This document shows positions 1-7,993 of a DNA stretch of 64,000 nt, one piece after another. The stretch's first letter is position 1; each line of letters begins with the position of its first letter. The stretch is from Neisseriaceae bacterium PsAf (GTDB lineage Bacteria > Pseudomonadota > Gammaproteobacteria > Burkholderiales > Neisseriaceae): positions 32,294-96,293 of the forward strand of contig WNLJ01000010.1 in NCBI GenBank assembly GCA_017114885.1, read 5' to 3'. Below the pieces are notes generated by a model. It was given only the letters and a program-made list of their open reading frames with translations. It had not been told where the DNA came from and searched no databases. The translations under genes were made by a program, and so were the position numbers.

Positions 1-378
1 AACATACTGCATTATTTTGCTCTTGACCAACTACAAAAATGCATTACTGTCGGTTTCAATCTTAAAAGTGGCACTCAAAATTATAAAGATTTAATTAAAA
101 TAGAAGATGTTTTCTTTACTGAAGAAAACATCCAACAAATCGCCTTTTTTGCACCTCAGTGCACTATTAATATCATTAAAAATTTTGAAGTCATTCAAAA
201 AATAACACCAACTTATCCTGATCAAGTGGTTGGCATTTTCAAATGCCCTAATATGAATTGTGCCTCTCATGGAGAGCCAGTCAAAAGCCATTTTTATGTT
301 AAAAACAAAAACAACAAGACAAAATTAAAATGCCATTATTGTGAAAAAATATATCCATTTGAATGGGTACACAAATAA
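1..378 (+). CDS. pyrI: Aspartate carbamoyltransferase regulatory chain (3' part)
   Basis: This is the C-terminal 125 codons of PyrI; the 5' end lies outside the window. PyrI binds nucleotide effectors and, through a zinc domain, holds the catalytic PyrB trimers together in pyrimidine synthesis. The frame is open from base 1 to a TAA. It reads through an allosteric-domain stretch containing KDLIKIED and a C-terminal zinc domain with the four expected cysteines, arranged as CPNMNC followed about 30 residues later by CHYC. All four zinc ligands are kept, so the gene looks functional. pyrB is presumably just upstream. It converges on parE with a gap of only 3 nt. Confidence 0.93.
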   Translation, partial: NILHYFALDQLQKCITVGFNLKSGTQNYKDLIKIEDVFFTEENIQQIAFFAPQCTINIIKNFEVIQKITPTYPDQVVGIFKCPNMNCASHGEPVKSHFYVKNKNNKTKLKCHYCEKIYPFEWVHK

Positions 379-381
379 TAA

Positions 382-2370
382 TTAGATATCTGCTTCTACT
401 TGATTGCCTTTTTCCTCTATCCATTCACGTCTCGAAGCAGCTTCTCCTCTGCCCATTAGCAGTACGAACATTTTCTGAGTATCATCTGGAATATCATTGA
501 TACGAACTTGTAATAGTCTTCTACTATCTGGATCCATGGTGGTGTCTCTCAATTGCTCAGGATTCATTTCTCCTAAACCTTTAAAACGACTGATAGAATA
601 TCCATTTTCATTAATGCCCTCTTTTGTTAATTTGGCAACAATGCCATCTAATTCTAGACTATCCAATGCATAATATTTTCTGGCAGGTTTATTTTTACCC
701 CTGGCGTTCACATCCACTCTAAATAAAGGAGGTTGAGCTACAAAAATATGACCTTCTTGTATTAACTTAGGAAAATGCCTGTAAAATAAAGTCAATAACA
801 ATACTTGTATGTGAGCCCCATCCACATCTGCATCGGATAAAATAGCAATTTTTCCATAACGTAAAGAATTTAGATCCACCTCATCATCTAAAGAATGTGG
901 ATCAACACCAATAGCAACTGAAATATCATGTATTTCTGCATTGCCTAATAACTGATCCTTATGCACATCAAAACTATTCAATACTTTTCCTCTTAAAGGA
1001 AGAATAGCTTGATTATACTTATTTCTAGCTAATTTAGCCGAACCACCAGCAGATTCTCCCTCAACCAAAAACAATTCAGTTTCACGAACATCTTCGCTCT
1101 CACAATCGGTTAATTTACCTGGTAAAACGGCCAGCCCAGATCCTTTTCTTTTCTCTATTTTTTTGGCAGAACGCATCCGAGCTTGTGCTTGTTTAATAGA
1201 TAAATCGGCAATTTTTTTACCTACTTCTATATTTTGGTTCAACCATAATTCAAGCGAATCTAATAATGCCTGAGACACTAAACGGGTACTTGTTCTATTA
1301 ATAAGTTTCTCTTTAGTTTGACCCTGAAATTGAGGATCCATTACTCGAGCAGATAGTACAAAAGATACCCTAGAAAACACATCATCACTTTGCACTTTTA
1401 CGCCTCGGGGTAACAAATTATGTAGGCGAATAAAATTATCAACCGCAGTAAAAATAGCTTGTTTTAAACCTGATTCATGAGTCCCTCCCAAAGGTGTCGC
1501 TATCAAATTCACATAACTGCTGGAAGCAACGTGCCCTTCCTCACTCCACGCTAAGGCAACTGATACTCCCTCACCTTCACTAAAATCTCCAATATCTTCA
1601 GTAAGATAACTTTCCATATATTGAACAGGATGAATTAATTCTACATCCCCCAACATGGACTCTAAGTATTCTTGCATTCCATTAGAATAATACCAACTTT
1701 CGCTCTCAATACTATCATCTGCAGCGTGTATATTTAAGGTAACTCTCAGCCCTGGCAATAACACAGCCTTAGCTTTTAGTAAATTTTCTATTTGAGGAAT
1801 TGAATAATTTGGATTTTCAAAATACTGTGGATCTGGCCAAATCCTTACTTTGGTTCCCGTGTCTTTTTTGGCACAAGTCCCAATCTTGGTTAATGGCTCT
1901 ATTACTTCGCCCCCAGAAAAAACGATATACCAAATTTCACCGTCTCGTTTAACCGTTACTTCAAGACGGGATGATAATGCATTGGTCACAGAGACACCTA
2001 CACCATGCAATCCTCCTGAAAAAGCATAGGCACCACCTTCTTTCTTATTAAATTTTCCACCTGCATGCAAACGACTAAATACTAACTCGAGAACACTTAT
2101 TTTTTCATCAGGATGTTGGCCTGTAGGAATACCTCGACCATTATCTTCAACTTGCAATGACAAATCAGAAAAAACATCTACTGTGATTTGATCTGCAAAA
2201 CCACCTAAAGCTTCATCTGCTGCATTATCAATAACTTCCTGACAAATATGTGTTGGATTGTCAGTATAAGTATACATACCAGGTCTTTTTTTAACAGGTT
2301 CTAAGCCTTTCAGAACTGTTACACTCGCTTCATCATAACTACGGTCCAACCAATTTTGTTTATTCATCAT
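382..2370 (-). CDS. parE: DNA topoisomerase IV subunit B (ParE)
   Basis: This is the ATPase subunit of topoisomerase IV, which with ParC decatenates daughter chromosomes. At 662 aa it matches ParE rather than the longer proteobacterial GyrB. The GHKL ATP site is visible as EVIDNAADEA near residue 45 and GLHGVGVSVTNALS near 120. The TOPRIM motif LVEGESAGGSA is near 435 and DADVDGAH near 513. The C-terminus carries FKGLGEMNPEQL. Two ATG codons occur in tandem at the start and I cannot separate them. No parC is in the window. It is the last gene before pyrI and follows rppH at a distance of 22 nt, so the two may be co-transcribed. Confidence 0.93.
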   Translation of the reverse strand: MMNKQNWLDRSYDEASVTVLKGLEPVKKRPGMYTYTDNPTHICQEVIDNAADEALGGFADQITVDVFSDLSLQVEDNGRGIPTGQHPDEKISVLELVFSRLHAGGKFNKKEGGAYAFSGGLHGVGVSVTNALSSRLEVTVKRDGEIWYIVFSGGEVIEPLTKIGTCAKKDTGTKVRIWPDPQYFENPNYSIPQIENLLKAKAVLLPGLRVTLNIHAADDSIESESWYYSNGMQEYLESMLGDVELIHPVQYMESYLTEDIGDFSEGEGVSVALAWSEEGHVASSSYVNLIATPLGGTHESGLKQAIFTAVDNFIRLHNLLPRGVKVQSDDVFSRVSFVLSARVMDPQFQGQTKEKLINRTSTRLVSQALLDSLELWLNQNIEVGKKIADLSIKQAQARMRSAKKIEKRKGSGLAVLPGKLTDCESEDVRETELFLVEGESAGGSAKLARNKYNQAILPLRGKVLNSFDVHKDQLLGNAEIHDISVAIGVDPHSLDDEVDLNSLRYGKIAILSDADVDGAHIQVLLLTLFYRHFPKLIQEGHIFVAQPPLFRVDVNARGKNKPARKYYALDSLELDGIVAKLTKEGINENGYSISRFKGLGEMNPEQLRDTTMDPDSRRLLQVRINDIPDDTQKMFVLLMGRGEAASRREWIEEKGNQVEADI

Positions 2371-2392
2371 ATTTAATTGTATCTGTTTTATA

Positions 2393-2887
2393 TTATTTTT
2401 GATTTGTATCAGAATCTATACCAAGGATAGGAGCAAATTCTTGTAATACTGCTTGATACACTTCTTTTTTAAAGTCAATAATTTCCCGAATAGGATTCCA
2501 ATACCCATTCCATCGCCAACCATCAAACTCAGGTTTACTGGTTGCTCTTAAAGAAATGTCTGAATTCCTACCGACGAATCGTAACAAAAACCAAATTTGT
2601 TTTTGTCCCTTATAGAAGTTATCCGAATCTTTTTTTAACCATTTTTTAGGAACATCGTAATAAATCCAATCATTCGTTCGATTGATAATTTCAACTTGAT
2701 TGGGTTTTAAACCCACTTCTTCCATTAATTCTCTGTACATTGCCTCATCAGGAGTTTCTCCTTTGTCAATACCACCTTGGGGAAACTGCCAAGCAAGTTG
2801 CCTAACTCGTTTTCCCCAAAATACTTTATTTTCTCGATTGACGATAATAATCCCAACATTAGGCCTATATCCTAATTGATCTAACAT
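2393..2887 (-). CDS. rppH: RNA pyrophosphohydrolase RppH (Nudix)
   Basis: RppH removes pyrophosphate from the 5' end of primary transcripts, which starts 5'-end-dependent mRNA decay. The 164-residue protein begins with the characteristic [17 protein letters not shown] segment. A full Nudix box (G-x5-E-x7-REL-x-EE-x-G) lies at residues 38-60, preceded by WQFPQGG. Length and N-terminus match proteobacterial RppH rather than generic Nudix hydrolases. It is upstream of parE on the same strand and downstream of gluQ. Confidence 0.93.
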   Translation of the reverse strand: MLDQLGYRPNVGIIIVNRENKVFWGKRVRQLAWQFPQGGIDKGETPDEAMYRELMEEVGLKPNQVEIINRTNDWIYYDVPKKWLKKDSDNFYKGQKQIWFLLRFVGRNSDISLRATSKPEFDGWRWNGYWNPIREIIDFKKEVYQAVLQEFAPILGIDSDTNQK

Positions 2888-2949
2888 TTTACTACCTATT
2901 TAAATTTAATAATTTTATTCTCTCATAATTTGAATTTGAAAACTAGGGA

Positions 2950-3816
2950 CTATTCAGTAATGATATTCTTTTTAGAAAGCTTGATTTCATTCCAATTTTT
3001 AACTGCCCAAGCAAGCAGTTCTTGTATGTTATTGGTTGAAGGAATGGGTTCCGAAAATCCAAACAAATTCAACAATTCATATAAAATTTGAATTTTCTTA
3101 TCTAATTGAATCTCTGGTGCTTTGGTTTGTTTAGACCATTTTTGTCCTTGTTGGTTGGTCAGTAAAGGAAAATGTTTATAATATTGCGGCCTAAAATTAA
3201 GACATTGCTTTAAATAAATTTGTCTGGGTGTAGAGTCTAATAAATCTTGTCCTCGTACAATATCAGTAACTCCCTGTAATTCATCATCTACAACAACAGC
3301 TAATTGATAAGCAAAACAACCATCTGCGCTTTTTAGAATAAAGTCTCCTACCTCTTGCTTTAAATTTTGCTGATATAAACCCACAATACCATCTGTAAAA
3401 CTAATATTAATATCGGGTACTTTCAATCTATAACTAGGTATTCTATTGGGTTTGTTTTTTATATTGATATCTCTACCAGATAAATTTTTAATCCGATTCC
3501 ACTCTTTTCTAGAAAAGAAACAAGGATAAGCAAAATCTCGCTTATATAAATCATCTAAATAATGCTGATATAACGCTATCCGCTCACTCTGATAAACAAC
3601 TTTTTCATCCCAGTACAATCCAAATTCTTCTAAAGTTTTTTGAATATGAGTCGCCATGTCCTCACTACAACGATAAGTATCGATATCCTCTATTCTTAAC
3701 AACCAAGTCCCTTGATTGGCTTTGGCATCAAGATAACTAATAAGTGCCGCAAATATAGAGCCTATATGCAACGGCCCCGTTGGACTGGGGGCAAAACGAC
3801 CAATATATTTATTCAT
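2950..3816 (-). CDS. gluQ: Glutamyl-Q tRNA(Asp) synthetase
   Basis: This truncated GluRS paralogue attaches glutamate to the queuosine base of tRNA(Asp). At 288 aa it has only the catalytic Rossmann domain and no anticodon-binding domain, as expected for the family. The class I motifs are PSPTGPLHIGS at residues 11-20 and KWSKQ at 226-230 (the KMSKS equivalent). One oddity is the zinc-binding region near residues 96-130. Homologues usually carry several Cys/Tyr ligands there, but only a single Cys (YPCFFS) remains. The gene is divergent from tsaB with about 45 nt between starts, so promoters must be packed there. Confidence 0.88.
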   Translation of the reverse strand: MNKYIGRFAPSPTGPLHIGSIFAALISYLDAKANQGTWLLRIEDIDTYRCSEDMATHIQKTLEEFGLYWDEKVVYQSERIALYQHYLDDLYKRDFAYPCFFSRKEWNRIKNLSGRDINIKNKPNRIPSYRLKVPDINISFTDGIVGLYQQNLKQEVGDFILKSADGCFAYQLAVVVDDELQGVTDIVRGQDLLDSTPRQIYLKQCLNFRPQYYKHFPLLTNQQGQKWSKQTKAPEIQLDKKIQILYELLNLFGFSEPIPSTNNIQELLAWAVKNWNEIKLSKKNIITE

Positions 3817-3861
3817 TATAAAAAATGTTACAATGTCAATTCTATCATTTTAAAAAATACT

Positions 3862-4563
3862 ATGTCCAACCTATCAAATTTGCTGCCTCGTTTAGCAATC
3901 GACACCAGTACTGAATATCTTTCAGTCGCCCTTCAAACTCAGTCTAATGCCTTTTTGCGGCATGAAAAAGTTATTAATCAACATTCTGATTTTATCATTC
4001 CTTTTATCTTAGATGTCATCAAGCAAGCAAATATATCCTTAGATTTTATTCAATTAATTACCTACGCGGCAGGTCCTGGCTCCTTTACAGGCTTAAGAAT
4101 TGCTCTATCAGTTATTAAAGGAATTGCTTTACCTAGAAATATTCCTCTGGTTGCCATCCCTACGCTAGACTATATTGCCTATCAAGCTCATGACATTAAG
4201 TCTCAATTAAAGATTATTGCAATAATGGATGCAAGATTGAATGAAGTCTTTGTGGCTCATTATCAGAATAATCCATTTCAAAAAATAAAACCTGACTCTA
4301 TTTTAAAAAAAGATTCTCATGAATTTCAAACAATACTAGACCAAAAAAATTCAATTATCATTAGTAATAGTGATTTCATTAAAAATGATTTGAGATCGGA
4401 AAATATTTTGCTACAAAAACCAAAGGCTGATCAGCTATTTAAACTCATTGATAATACCACGAACTATTCGATGACCAATGCTGAAAATGCAACTTTAAAC
4501 TATCTTAGAAATAAAGTAGCATTAACACATCAAGAACAACTACTAAAGGCTAAATATATTTGA
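3862..4563 (+). CDS. tsaB: tRNA t6A biosynthesis protein TsaB
   Basis: TsaB partners TsaD, TsaE and TsaC in making N6-threonylcarbamoyladenosine at position 37 of ANN-decoding tRNAs. The protein is 233 aa from the ATG at 3862, which starts MSNLSNLLPRLAID; an in-frame ATG further upstream lies inside gluQ on the other strand and is rejected. AIDTSTEYLSVAL is the ASKHA phosphate-1 motif, and PGSFTGLRIALSVIKG is the signature shared with TsaD. The C-terminal half is short and divergent, which is usual for TsaB. Its stop overlaps the rimI start (TTGA), so the two are translationally coupled. Confidence 0.9.
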   Translation: MSNLSNLLPRLAIDTSTEYLSVALQTQSNAFLRHEKVINQHSDFIIPFILDVIKQANISLDFIQLITYAAGPGSFTGLRIALSVIKGIALPRNIPLVAIPTLDYIAYQAHDIKSQLKIIAIMDARLNEVFVAHYQNNPFQKIKPDSILKKDSHEFQTILDQKNSIIISNSDFIKNDLRSENILLQKPKADQLFKLIDNTTNYSMTNAENATLNYLRNKVALTHQEQLLKAKYI

Positions 4564-4991
4564 TCCGCGACATAAGACTCTCAGATTTAAAATCAATTCA
4601 TCACCTTGATAAATTAACCAATCCTCATCCATGGAGTCTGAATAATATCGAGTCGAGTATTCAACACAATTTAGGATATGTGTATCTTTACCAAAATAAT
4701 TTAGTTTCTTTTTTATTATTCGCAAATCAATTGGATTACACAGAAATTCTATTATTAGCCACACATCCTCAATATCAAAATCAACATTTAGCAAGTCAAT
4801 TAATCAATTCTTTAGTAGAATATAATCAAAAAACTAAAATTGATAGAATTTTACTCGAGGTAAGACAATCAAATTCTATTGCCTTACAGTTTTATCAAAA
4901 AGTTGGCTTTACCTATTTAAACACAAGAATAAATTATTATCACAACCCCATTGAGAATGCTTTAATTTTGGAAAAAAATGTTAAATCCTAG
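4560..4991 (+). CDS. rimI: GNAT acetyltransferase, RimI family
   Basis: This is a 143-residue GNAT protein matching RimI, which acetylates the N-terminal Ala of ribosomal protein S18. The start is TTG at 4560, overlapping the tsaB stop by 4 nt. N-terminal NPHPWS (21-26) and LLEVRQSNSIALQFYQKVGF (98-117) are family signatures. The acetyl-CoA pyrophosphate loop (71-81) reads QYQNQHLASQL. It lacks the glycines of the usual Q/R-x-x-G-x-G/A loop, so cofactor binding may be altered. The tsaB-rimI pair is a widespread proteobacterial arrangement. Confidence 0.85.
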   Translation: MIRDIRLSDLKSIHHLDKLTNPHPWSLNNIESSIQHNLGYVYLYQNNLVSFLLFANQLDYTEILLLATHPQYQNQHLASQLINSLVEYNQKTKIDRILLEVRQSNSIALQFYQKVGFTYLNTRINYYHNPIENALILEKNVKS

Positions 4992-5613
4992 ATTATTAAA
5001 CTATCTGAAAGAATTAGACTTAGAACCTTTGTGGCTGCGTAAAGGCAACAATATATCCCCTATTATTACGCCAAAGAATCAAAAGGAATTAAAACCTAAA
5101 ACTATCAAAAAAAGCAGCACACCCAATAGTCAATTCATAGTCCAAGAAAAGAGTTCAGATAATAGCATTCCACATACATTAACAGAAACCAACTCAACGG
5201 AAAGTATTAATGAGTTAGAAGTCAATACTAGAGCTCAATTTATACTAGCAGATAAAGATGGAGATTTTATGCTAATTGGCTTTATGGCACCTAGCCTAAA
5301 TCAAATACAAAATCCCCTTAAAGAAAGTACCTATTCAAGATTATTGAATCAACTATTCAAACAGCTAAATTTAACCTTTCCTGATGACTATTTAATTAAA
5401 AAACAAGAATTAAATCAATATATCAGTAAGTATAAAATACAAGCTATATTATTATTTAGTAGAGAATTTAACGCTACTCAACTCTTAACTGAATTATCAC
5501 AAAAAAATGCTCCAATAAAAATATTAGAGCATCCAAACAATCTTATCCGCAACCCATTACTCAAAAAAGAATTATGGCTGCAACTCCATCAATTTTTTAA
5601 AAATCTAAACTAG
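4978..5613 (+). CDS. Degenerate family-4 uracil-DNA glycosylase-like protein (possible Pol III psi-like)
   Basis: The product is 211 aa and overlaps rimI by 14 nt. Residues 1-22 are followed by a low-complexity Ser/Thr/Lys-rich linker to about 80. FMLIGFMAPS at 97-106 sits where family-4 glycosylases have a GEAPG motif, followed by SRLLNQLFKQLNL. Near the end, HPNNLIRNPLLKKELW (185-200) resembles the glycosylase C-terminal HPS-x-LLRNP motif. The acidic catalytic motif and the iron-sulfur cysteines are absent, since the protein has no cysteine. A glycosylase normally follows rimI in Neisseria, and holD (psi) is next to rimI in E. coli. I infer a non-catalytic glycosylase-fold protein; whether it acts as psi is untested. 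Confidence 0.55.
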   Translation: MLNPRLLNYLKELDLEPLWLRKGNNISPIITPKNQKELKPKTIKKSSTPNSQFIVQEKSSDNSIPHTLTETNSTESINELEVNTRAQFILADKDGDFMLIGFMAPSLNQIQNPLKESTYSRLLNQLFKQLNLTFPDDYLIKKQELNQYISKYKIQAILLFSREFNATQLLTELSQKNAPIKILEHPNNLIRNPLLKKELWLQLHQFFKNLN

Positions 5614-7441
5614 TATTTCCCTTTTTTCGCTTAATATTGTCATATAAATAGGAAAGAATAGCTATTTCATTCTTTTTCGCAATCATATCTCTAGATTTTT
5701 CAAAAGAAAGTTTGATTTTTTCCTGACTAAAAGGATAGTCTAAGGTTTCTGAATTTACTTTTACAATAGTAGGTTGAGAGCGTTTATCTAGCAAGTAATA
5801 TCCAGGTTGTCCATTTTTAGACTTGGTGGATAAAAAGTTGATGTATTCGTCTTGAGACAAATTGGCCTTAGCTTCTTCAACTGACATAACCAACGGATTA
5901 GTCCAATTCAATAATACTGTTTCTCCCGACTTTAACTGATTAAATTTTCTATTGGCATCAGCCAAAGCAAGCTCTCCTGCCTTCATCAAAATATAATCAT
6001 TGGCTACTTGTTGTTTTACTTCGTTAAAATCACGCAATTTTGCAGGACTATCCTTAGTCACTCTTACCACCCAATAGCTTTCGCCTACATTAATAACTTC
6101 AGAATTAGATTTATCAGAAATACTCATAGGATCAAACAAAGTTTCGATCACTTCAACAGGCAAACCATCTAAAAGTGCTTGCTGTTTCGTTACCCATTCA
6201 CCACTAGATTGAACAATATCAGAACCTAATTCTTTTTGAGATACTTTATGCAAATCTTTGCTTTCATTAAAGGCAGCTTCTGATAATTCATCTCTTAATG
6301 TGATTAAATTTTCTTTCGCTTGATTGTATTTTAGAACATATTCTATTCCCGCTCTATCTTGGTTATAAGAATGCCAATCCATCGCCGCATCAACTTTAAT
6401 GATATGGTAACCATCTTCTGTTTCTACTATTTGATTATATATTTGACCAGTACCTAGGCCAAAGGCAGCATTTTCAATTGCTTCATAATATTGTCCATTT
6501 TTTTCAATCAGACCTAAAGAACCTCCAAATTGAGCTGTAGAGGCGTCTTGTGAATATTTCTGAGCATATTCAGAAAATTTTTCAGGTTCTTGTTTTACTT
6601 TACTTAAAATTACTTCCGCCTGTTTTCTTAAGTTTAATTTCACATCTTCATTTGGTGCTTGACCCTGAGGGAACATCAACACAACATGTGATACCATCCG
6701 TTTAGGATTATTTTCTTTATTACTCTCGTAATAAGCTTGTATTTTTTCTTCAGGGATTTTAACTTGCTGAATCATCCAATCAGGTGTTAAATGCAAATAG
6801 TCAAATTGGATCGATTGATCTTGCTTATAAGCTTCTTTGTGTTCTTCATAAAATGACTTTAATTCATTATCATTATACTGCACTTGATCTTTATAGTTAG
6901 CAATAGGGAAACTAACACTTTGAATTTCTTTGCGTGTTTCATAGACCGCTAAGTATTGAAGTAACTGATAATCAGAAACAATATGATTATTATTTAAATA
7001 ATAGGTCATATACGTAAATATCAAATTCTTCTTCATTTCATCTTCAAATAAAGCATCAGAACGATAGGTGTTGTTTATGAAGCTTCTATATCTATCTACA
7101 TCAAAATTACCATTGAAGTCCTTAAAAGCAGGTTCAGATTTAATCATCTGATTAAGTTGATTAGGTGAAATCTCTATGCCAATTTTTTTACCACCCTCAA
7201 TGAGATAAGCTCTTTTTTGTAAAAAGATATAAGATTGCTTTATACTTTCTTCATCTTGCATCTGTCTATTTCTTTGCAAGTAGGTCTTAACATCAAAATT
7301 GCTAATTTTAGTATCACCTATTTCTACGAGATATTGAGTCTTAGGCGCACTTAACCCGCCCACACCAAAGTAAACAAAACTAGCCGCAATAACGACTAAA
7401 AATATTTTAACTAAAATACTATTTTTAAAAAAATCAAACAT
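5597..7441 (-). CDS. ppiD: Periplasmic folding chaperone PpiD
   Basis: PpiD is an inner-membrane-anchored SurA-like chaperone located at the Sec translocon exit. The 614-residue protein has one N-terminal transmembrane helix (about 11-29) with a short cytoplasmic tail MFDFFKNS. A SurA-N-like chaperone region follows, then one parvulin domain at about 250-355, from KRMVSHVVLMF through FGGSLGLI to GYHIIKVD, and a long C-terminal chaperone arm. Length matches E. coli PpiD. It follows hupB and lon on the same strand, which is the classic lon-hupB-ppiD order. It overlaps the convergent glycosylase-like gene by 17 nt. Confidence 0.92.
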   Translation of the reverse strand: MFDFFKNSILVKIFLVVIAASFVYFGVGGLSAPKTQYLVEIGDTKISNFDVKTYLQRNRQMQDEESIKQSYIFLQKRAYLIEGGKKIGIEISPNQLNQMIKSEPAFKDFNGNFDVDRYRSFINNTYRSDALFEDEMKKNLIFTYMTYYLNNNHIVSDYQLLQYLAVYETRKEIQSVSFPIANYKDQVQYNDNELKSFYEEHKEAYKQDQSIQFDYLHLTPDWMIQQVKIPEEKIQAYYESNKENNPKRMVSHVVLMFPQGQAPNEDVKLNLRKQAEVILSKVKQEPEKFSEYAQKYSQDASTAQFGGSLGLIEKNGQYYEAIENAAFGLGTGQIYNQIVETEDGYHIIKVDAAMDWHSYNQDRAGIEYVLKYNQAKENLITLRDELSEAAFNESKDLHKVSQKELGSDIVQSSGEWVTKQQALLDGLPVEVIETLFDPMSISDKSNSEVINVGESYWVVRVTKDSPAKLRDFNEVKQQVANDYILMKAGELALADANRKFNQLKSGETVLLNWTNPLVMSVEEAKANLSQDEYINFLSTKSKNGQPGYYLLDKRSQPTIVKVNSETLDYPFSQEKIKLSFEKSRDMIAKKNEIAILSYLYDNIKRKKGNTSLDF

Positions 7442-7497
7442 ACTGATAACCGATAAGATGAATTAAATAAGCCTTATTGTAACTTAATTTAATAAAA

Positions 7498-7519
7498 AAG
7501 GTGAGTTTTAACTCACCTT
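7498..7519 (-). terminator. Rho-independent terminator after hupB
   Basis: A 10-bp perfect inverted repeat (AAGGTGAGTT / AACTCACCTT, 2-nt loop) lies 22 nt past the hupB stop. On the minus strand it is followed by a run of six T, so it is a good intrinsic terminator for hupB and separates it from ppiD. Confidence 0.85.
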
Positions 7520-7541
7520 CTTTTGAATACATTGGGAACGA

Positions 7542-7811
7542 CTAGACTGACTCTTTAAGATTTTTACCTGCTCTAAATTTAGGTGTTTTTGAAGCCTTAA
7601 TCACAATAGTTTCACCTGTTTTAGGATTTCTACCATTTCTTTCTGCACGTTCACCCACATAAAAGGTACCAAAACCAACTAAAGTCACGGTATCACCTTT
7701 ACCTAAAGCACCAGAAACAGAATCAATAAAACCATCTAAAGCTTTAGCTGCAGTATTTTTAGGAATTCCTGCACTTTCTGCAATCGCACTTACTAATTCA
7801 GACCTATTCAC
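7542..7811 (-). CDS. hupB: Nucleoid protein HU
   Basis: HU is a small histone-like dimer that bends DNA and compacts the nucleoid. From GTG at 7811 the product is 89 aa, the usual HU length, beginning VNRSELVSAIAES. A longer ATG-started reading adds six residues (MKGRLI), but those bases hold the Shine-Dalgarno GGGAG about 7 nt before the GTG, so GTG is preferred. The HU signature GFGTFYVGERAERNGRNPKTGE and the C-terminal PKFRAGKNLKE are intact. It lies between lon and ppiD with its own promoter and terminator. Confidence 0.94.
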   Translation of the reverse strand: MNRSELVSAIAESAGIPKNTAAKALDGFIDSVSGALGKGDTVTLVGFGTFYVGERAERNGRNPKTGETIVIKASKTPKFRAGKNLKESV

Positions 7812-7900
7812 AATGAGTCTCCCTTTCAAAAAAATATTAATAACCCTCTACTAGAGAGCCTAAACTGTGTAAACAACACACATACAATTATCCTAAACCA

Positions 7901-7930
7901 TTTATAGCAAAAATAAAAAGCCCATGTCAA
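7901..7930 (-). promoter_or_regulatory. Sigma-70 promoter for hupB
   Basis: On the minus strand a perfect TTGACA (7925-7930) is separated by 18 nt from TATAAA (7901-7906), about 90 nt upstream of the hupB start. The -35 box lies inside the stem of the lon terminator, so the end of lon transcription and the start of hupB transcription share the same DNA. Confidence 0.7.
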
Positions 7931-7971
7931 GCATTTATGCACTTTTTAGCATTTTTCTTCACATGGGCTTT
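7917..7971 (-). terminator. Terminator of lon
   Basis: An 11-bp perfect stem (AAAGCCCATGT at 7917-7927, ACATGGGCTTT at 7961-7971) with a 33-nt loop lies just past the lon stop. On the minus strand the second arm runs into a T-rich tract. It overlaps the predicted hupB -35 element. Confidence 0.75.
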
Positions 7972-7993
7972 AAATAACATACCAAAAATACCA

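Noticed and set aside
91..291. 66-codon minus-strand ORF at the left edge
   Set aside because: It is antisense to pyrI, whose zinc-domain coding frame is unmistakable.
4543..4794. 83-codon minus-strand ORF opposite rimI
   Set aside because: It is a shadow of rimI, which shows clear GNAT signatures on the plus strand.
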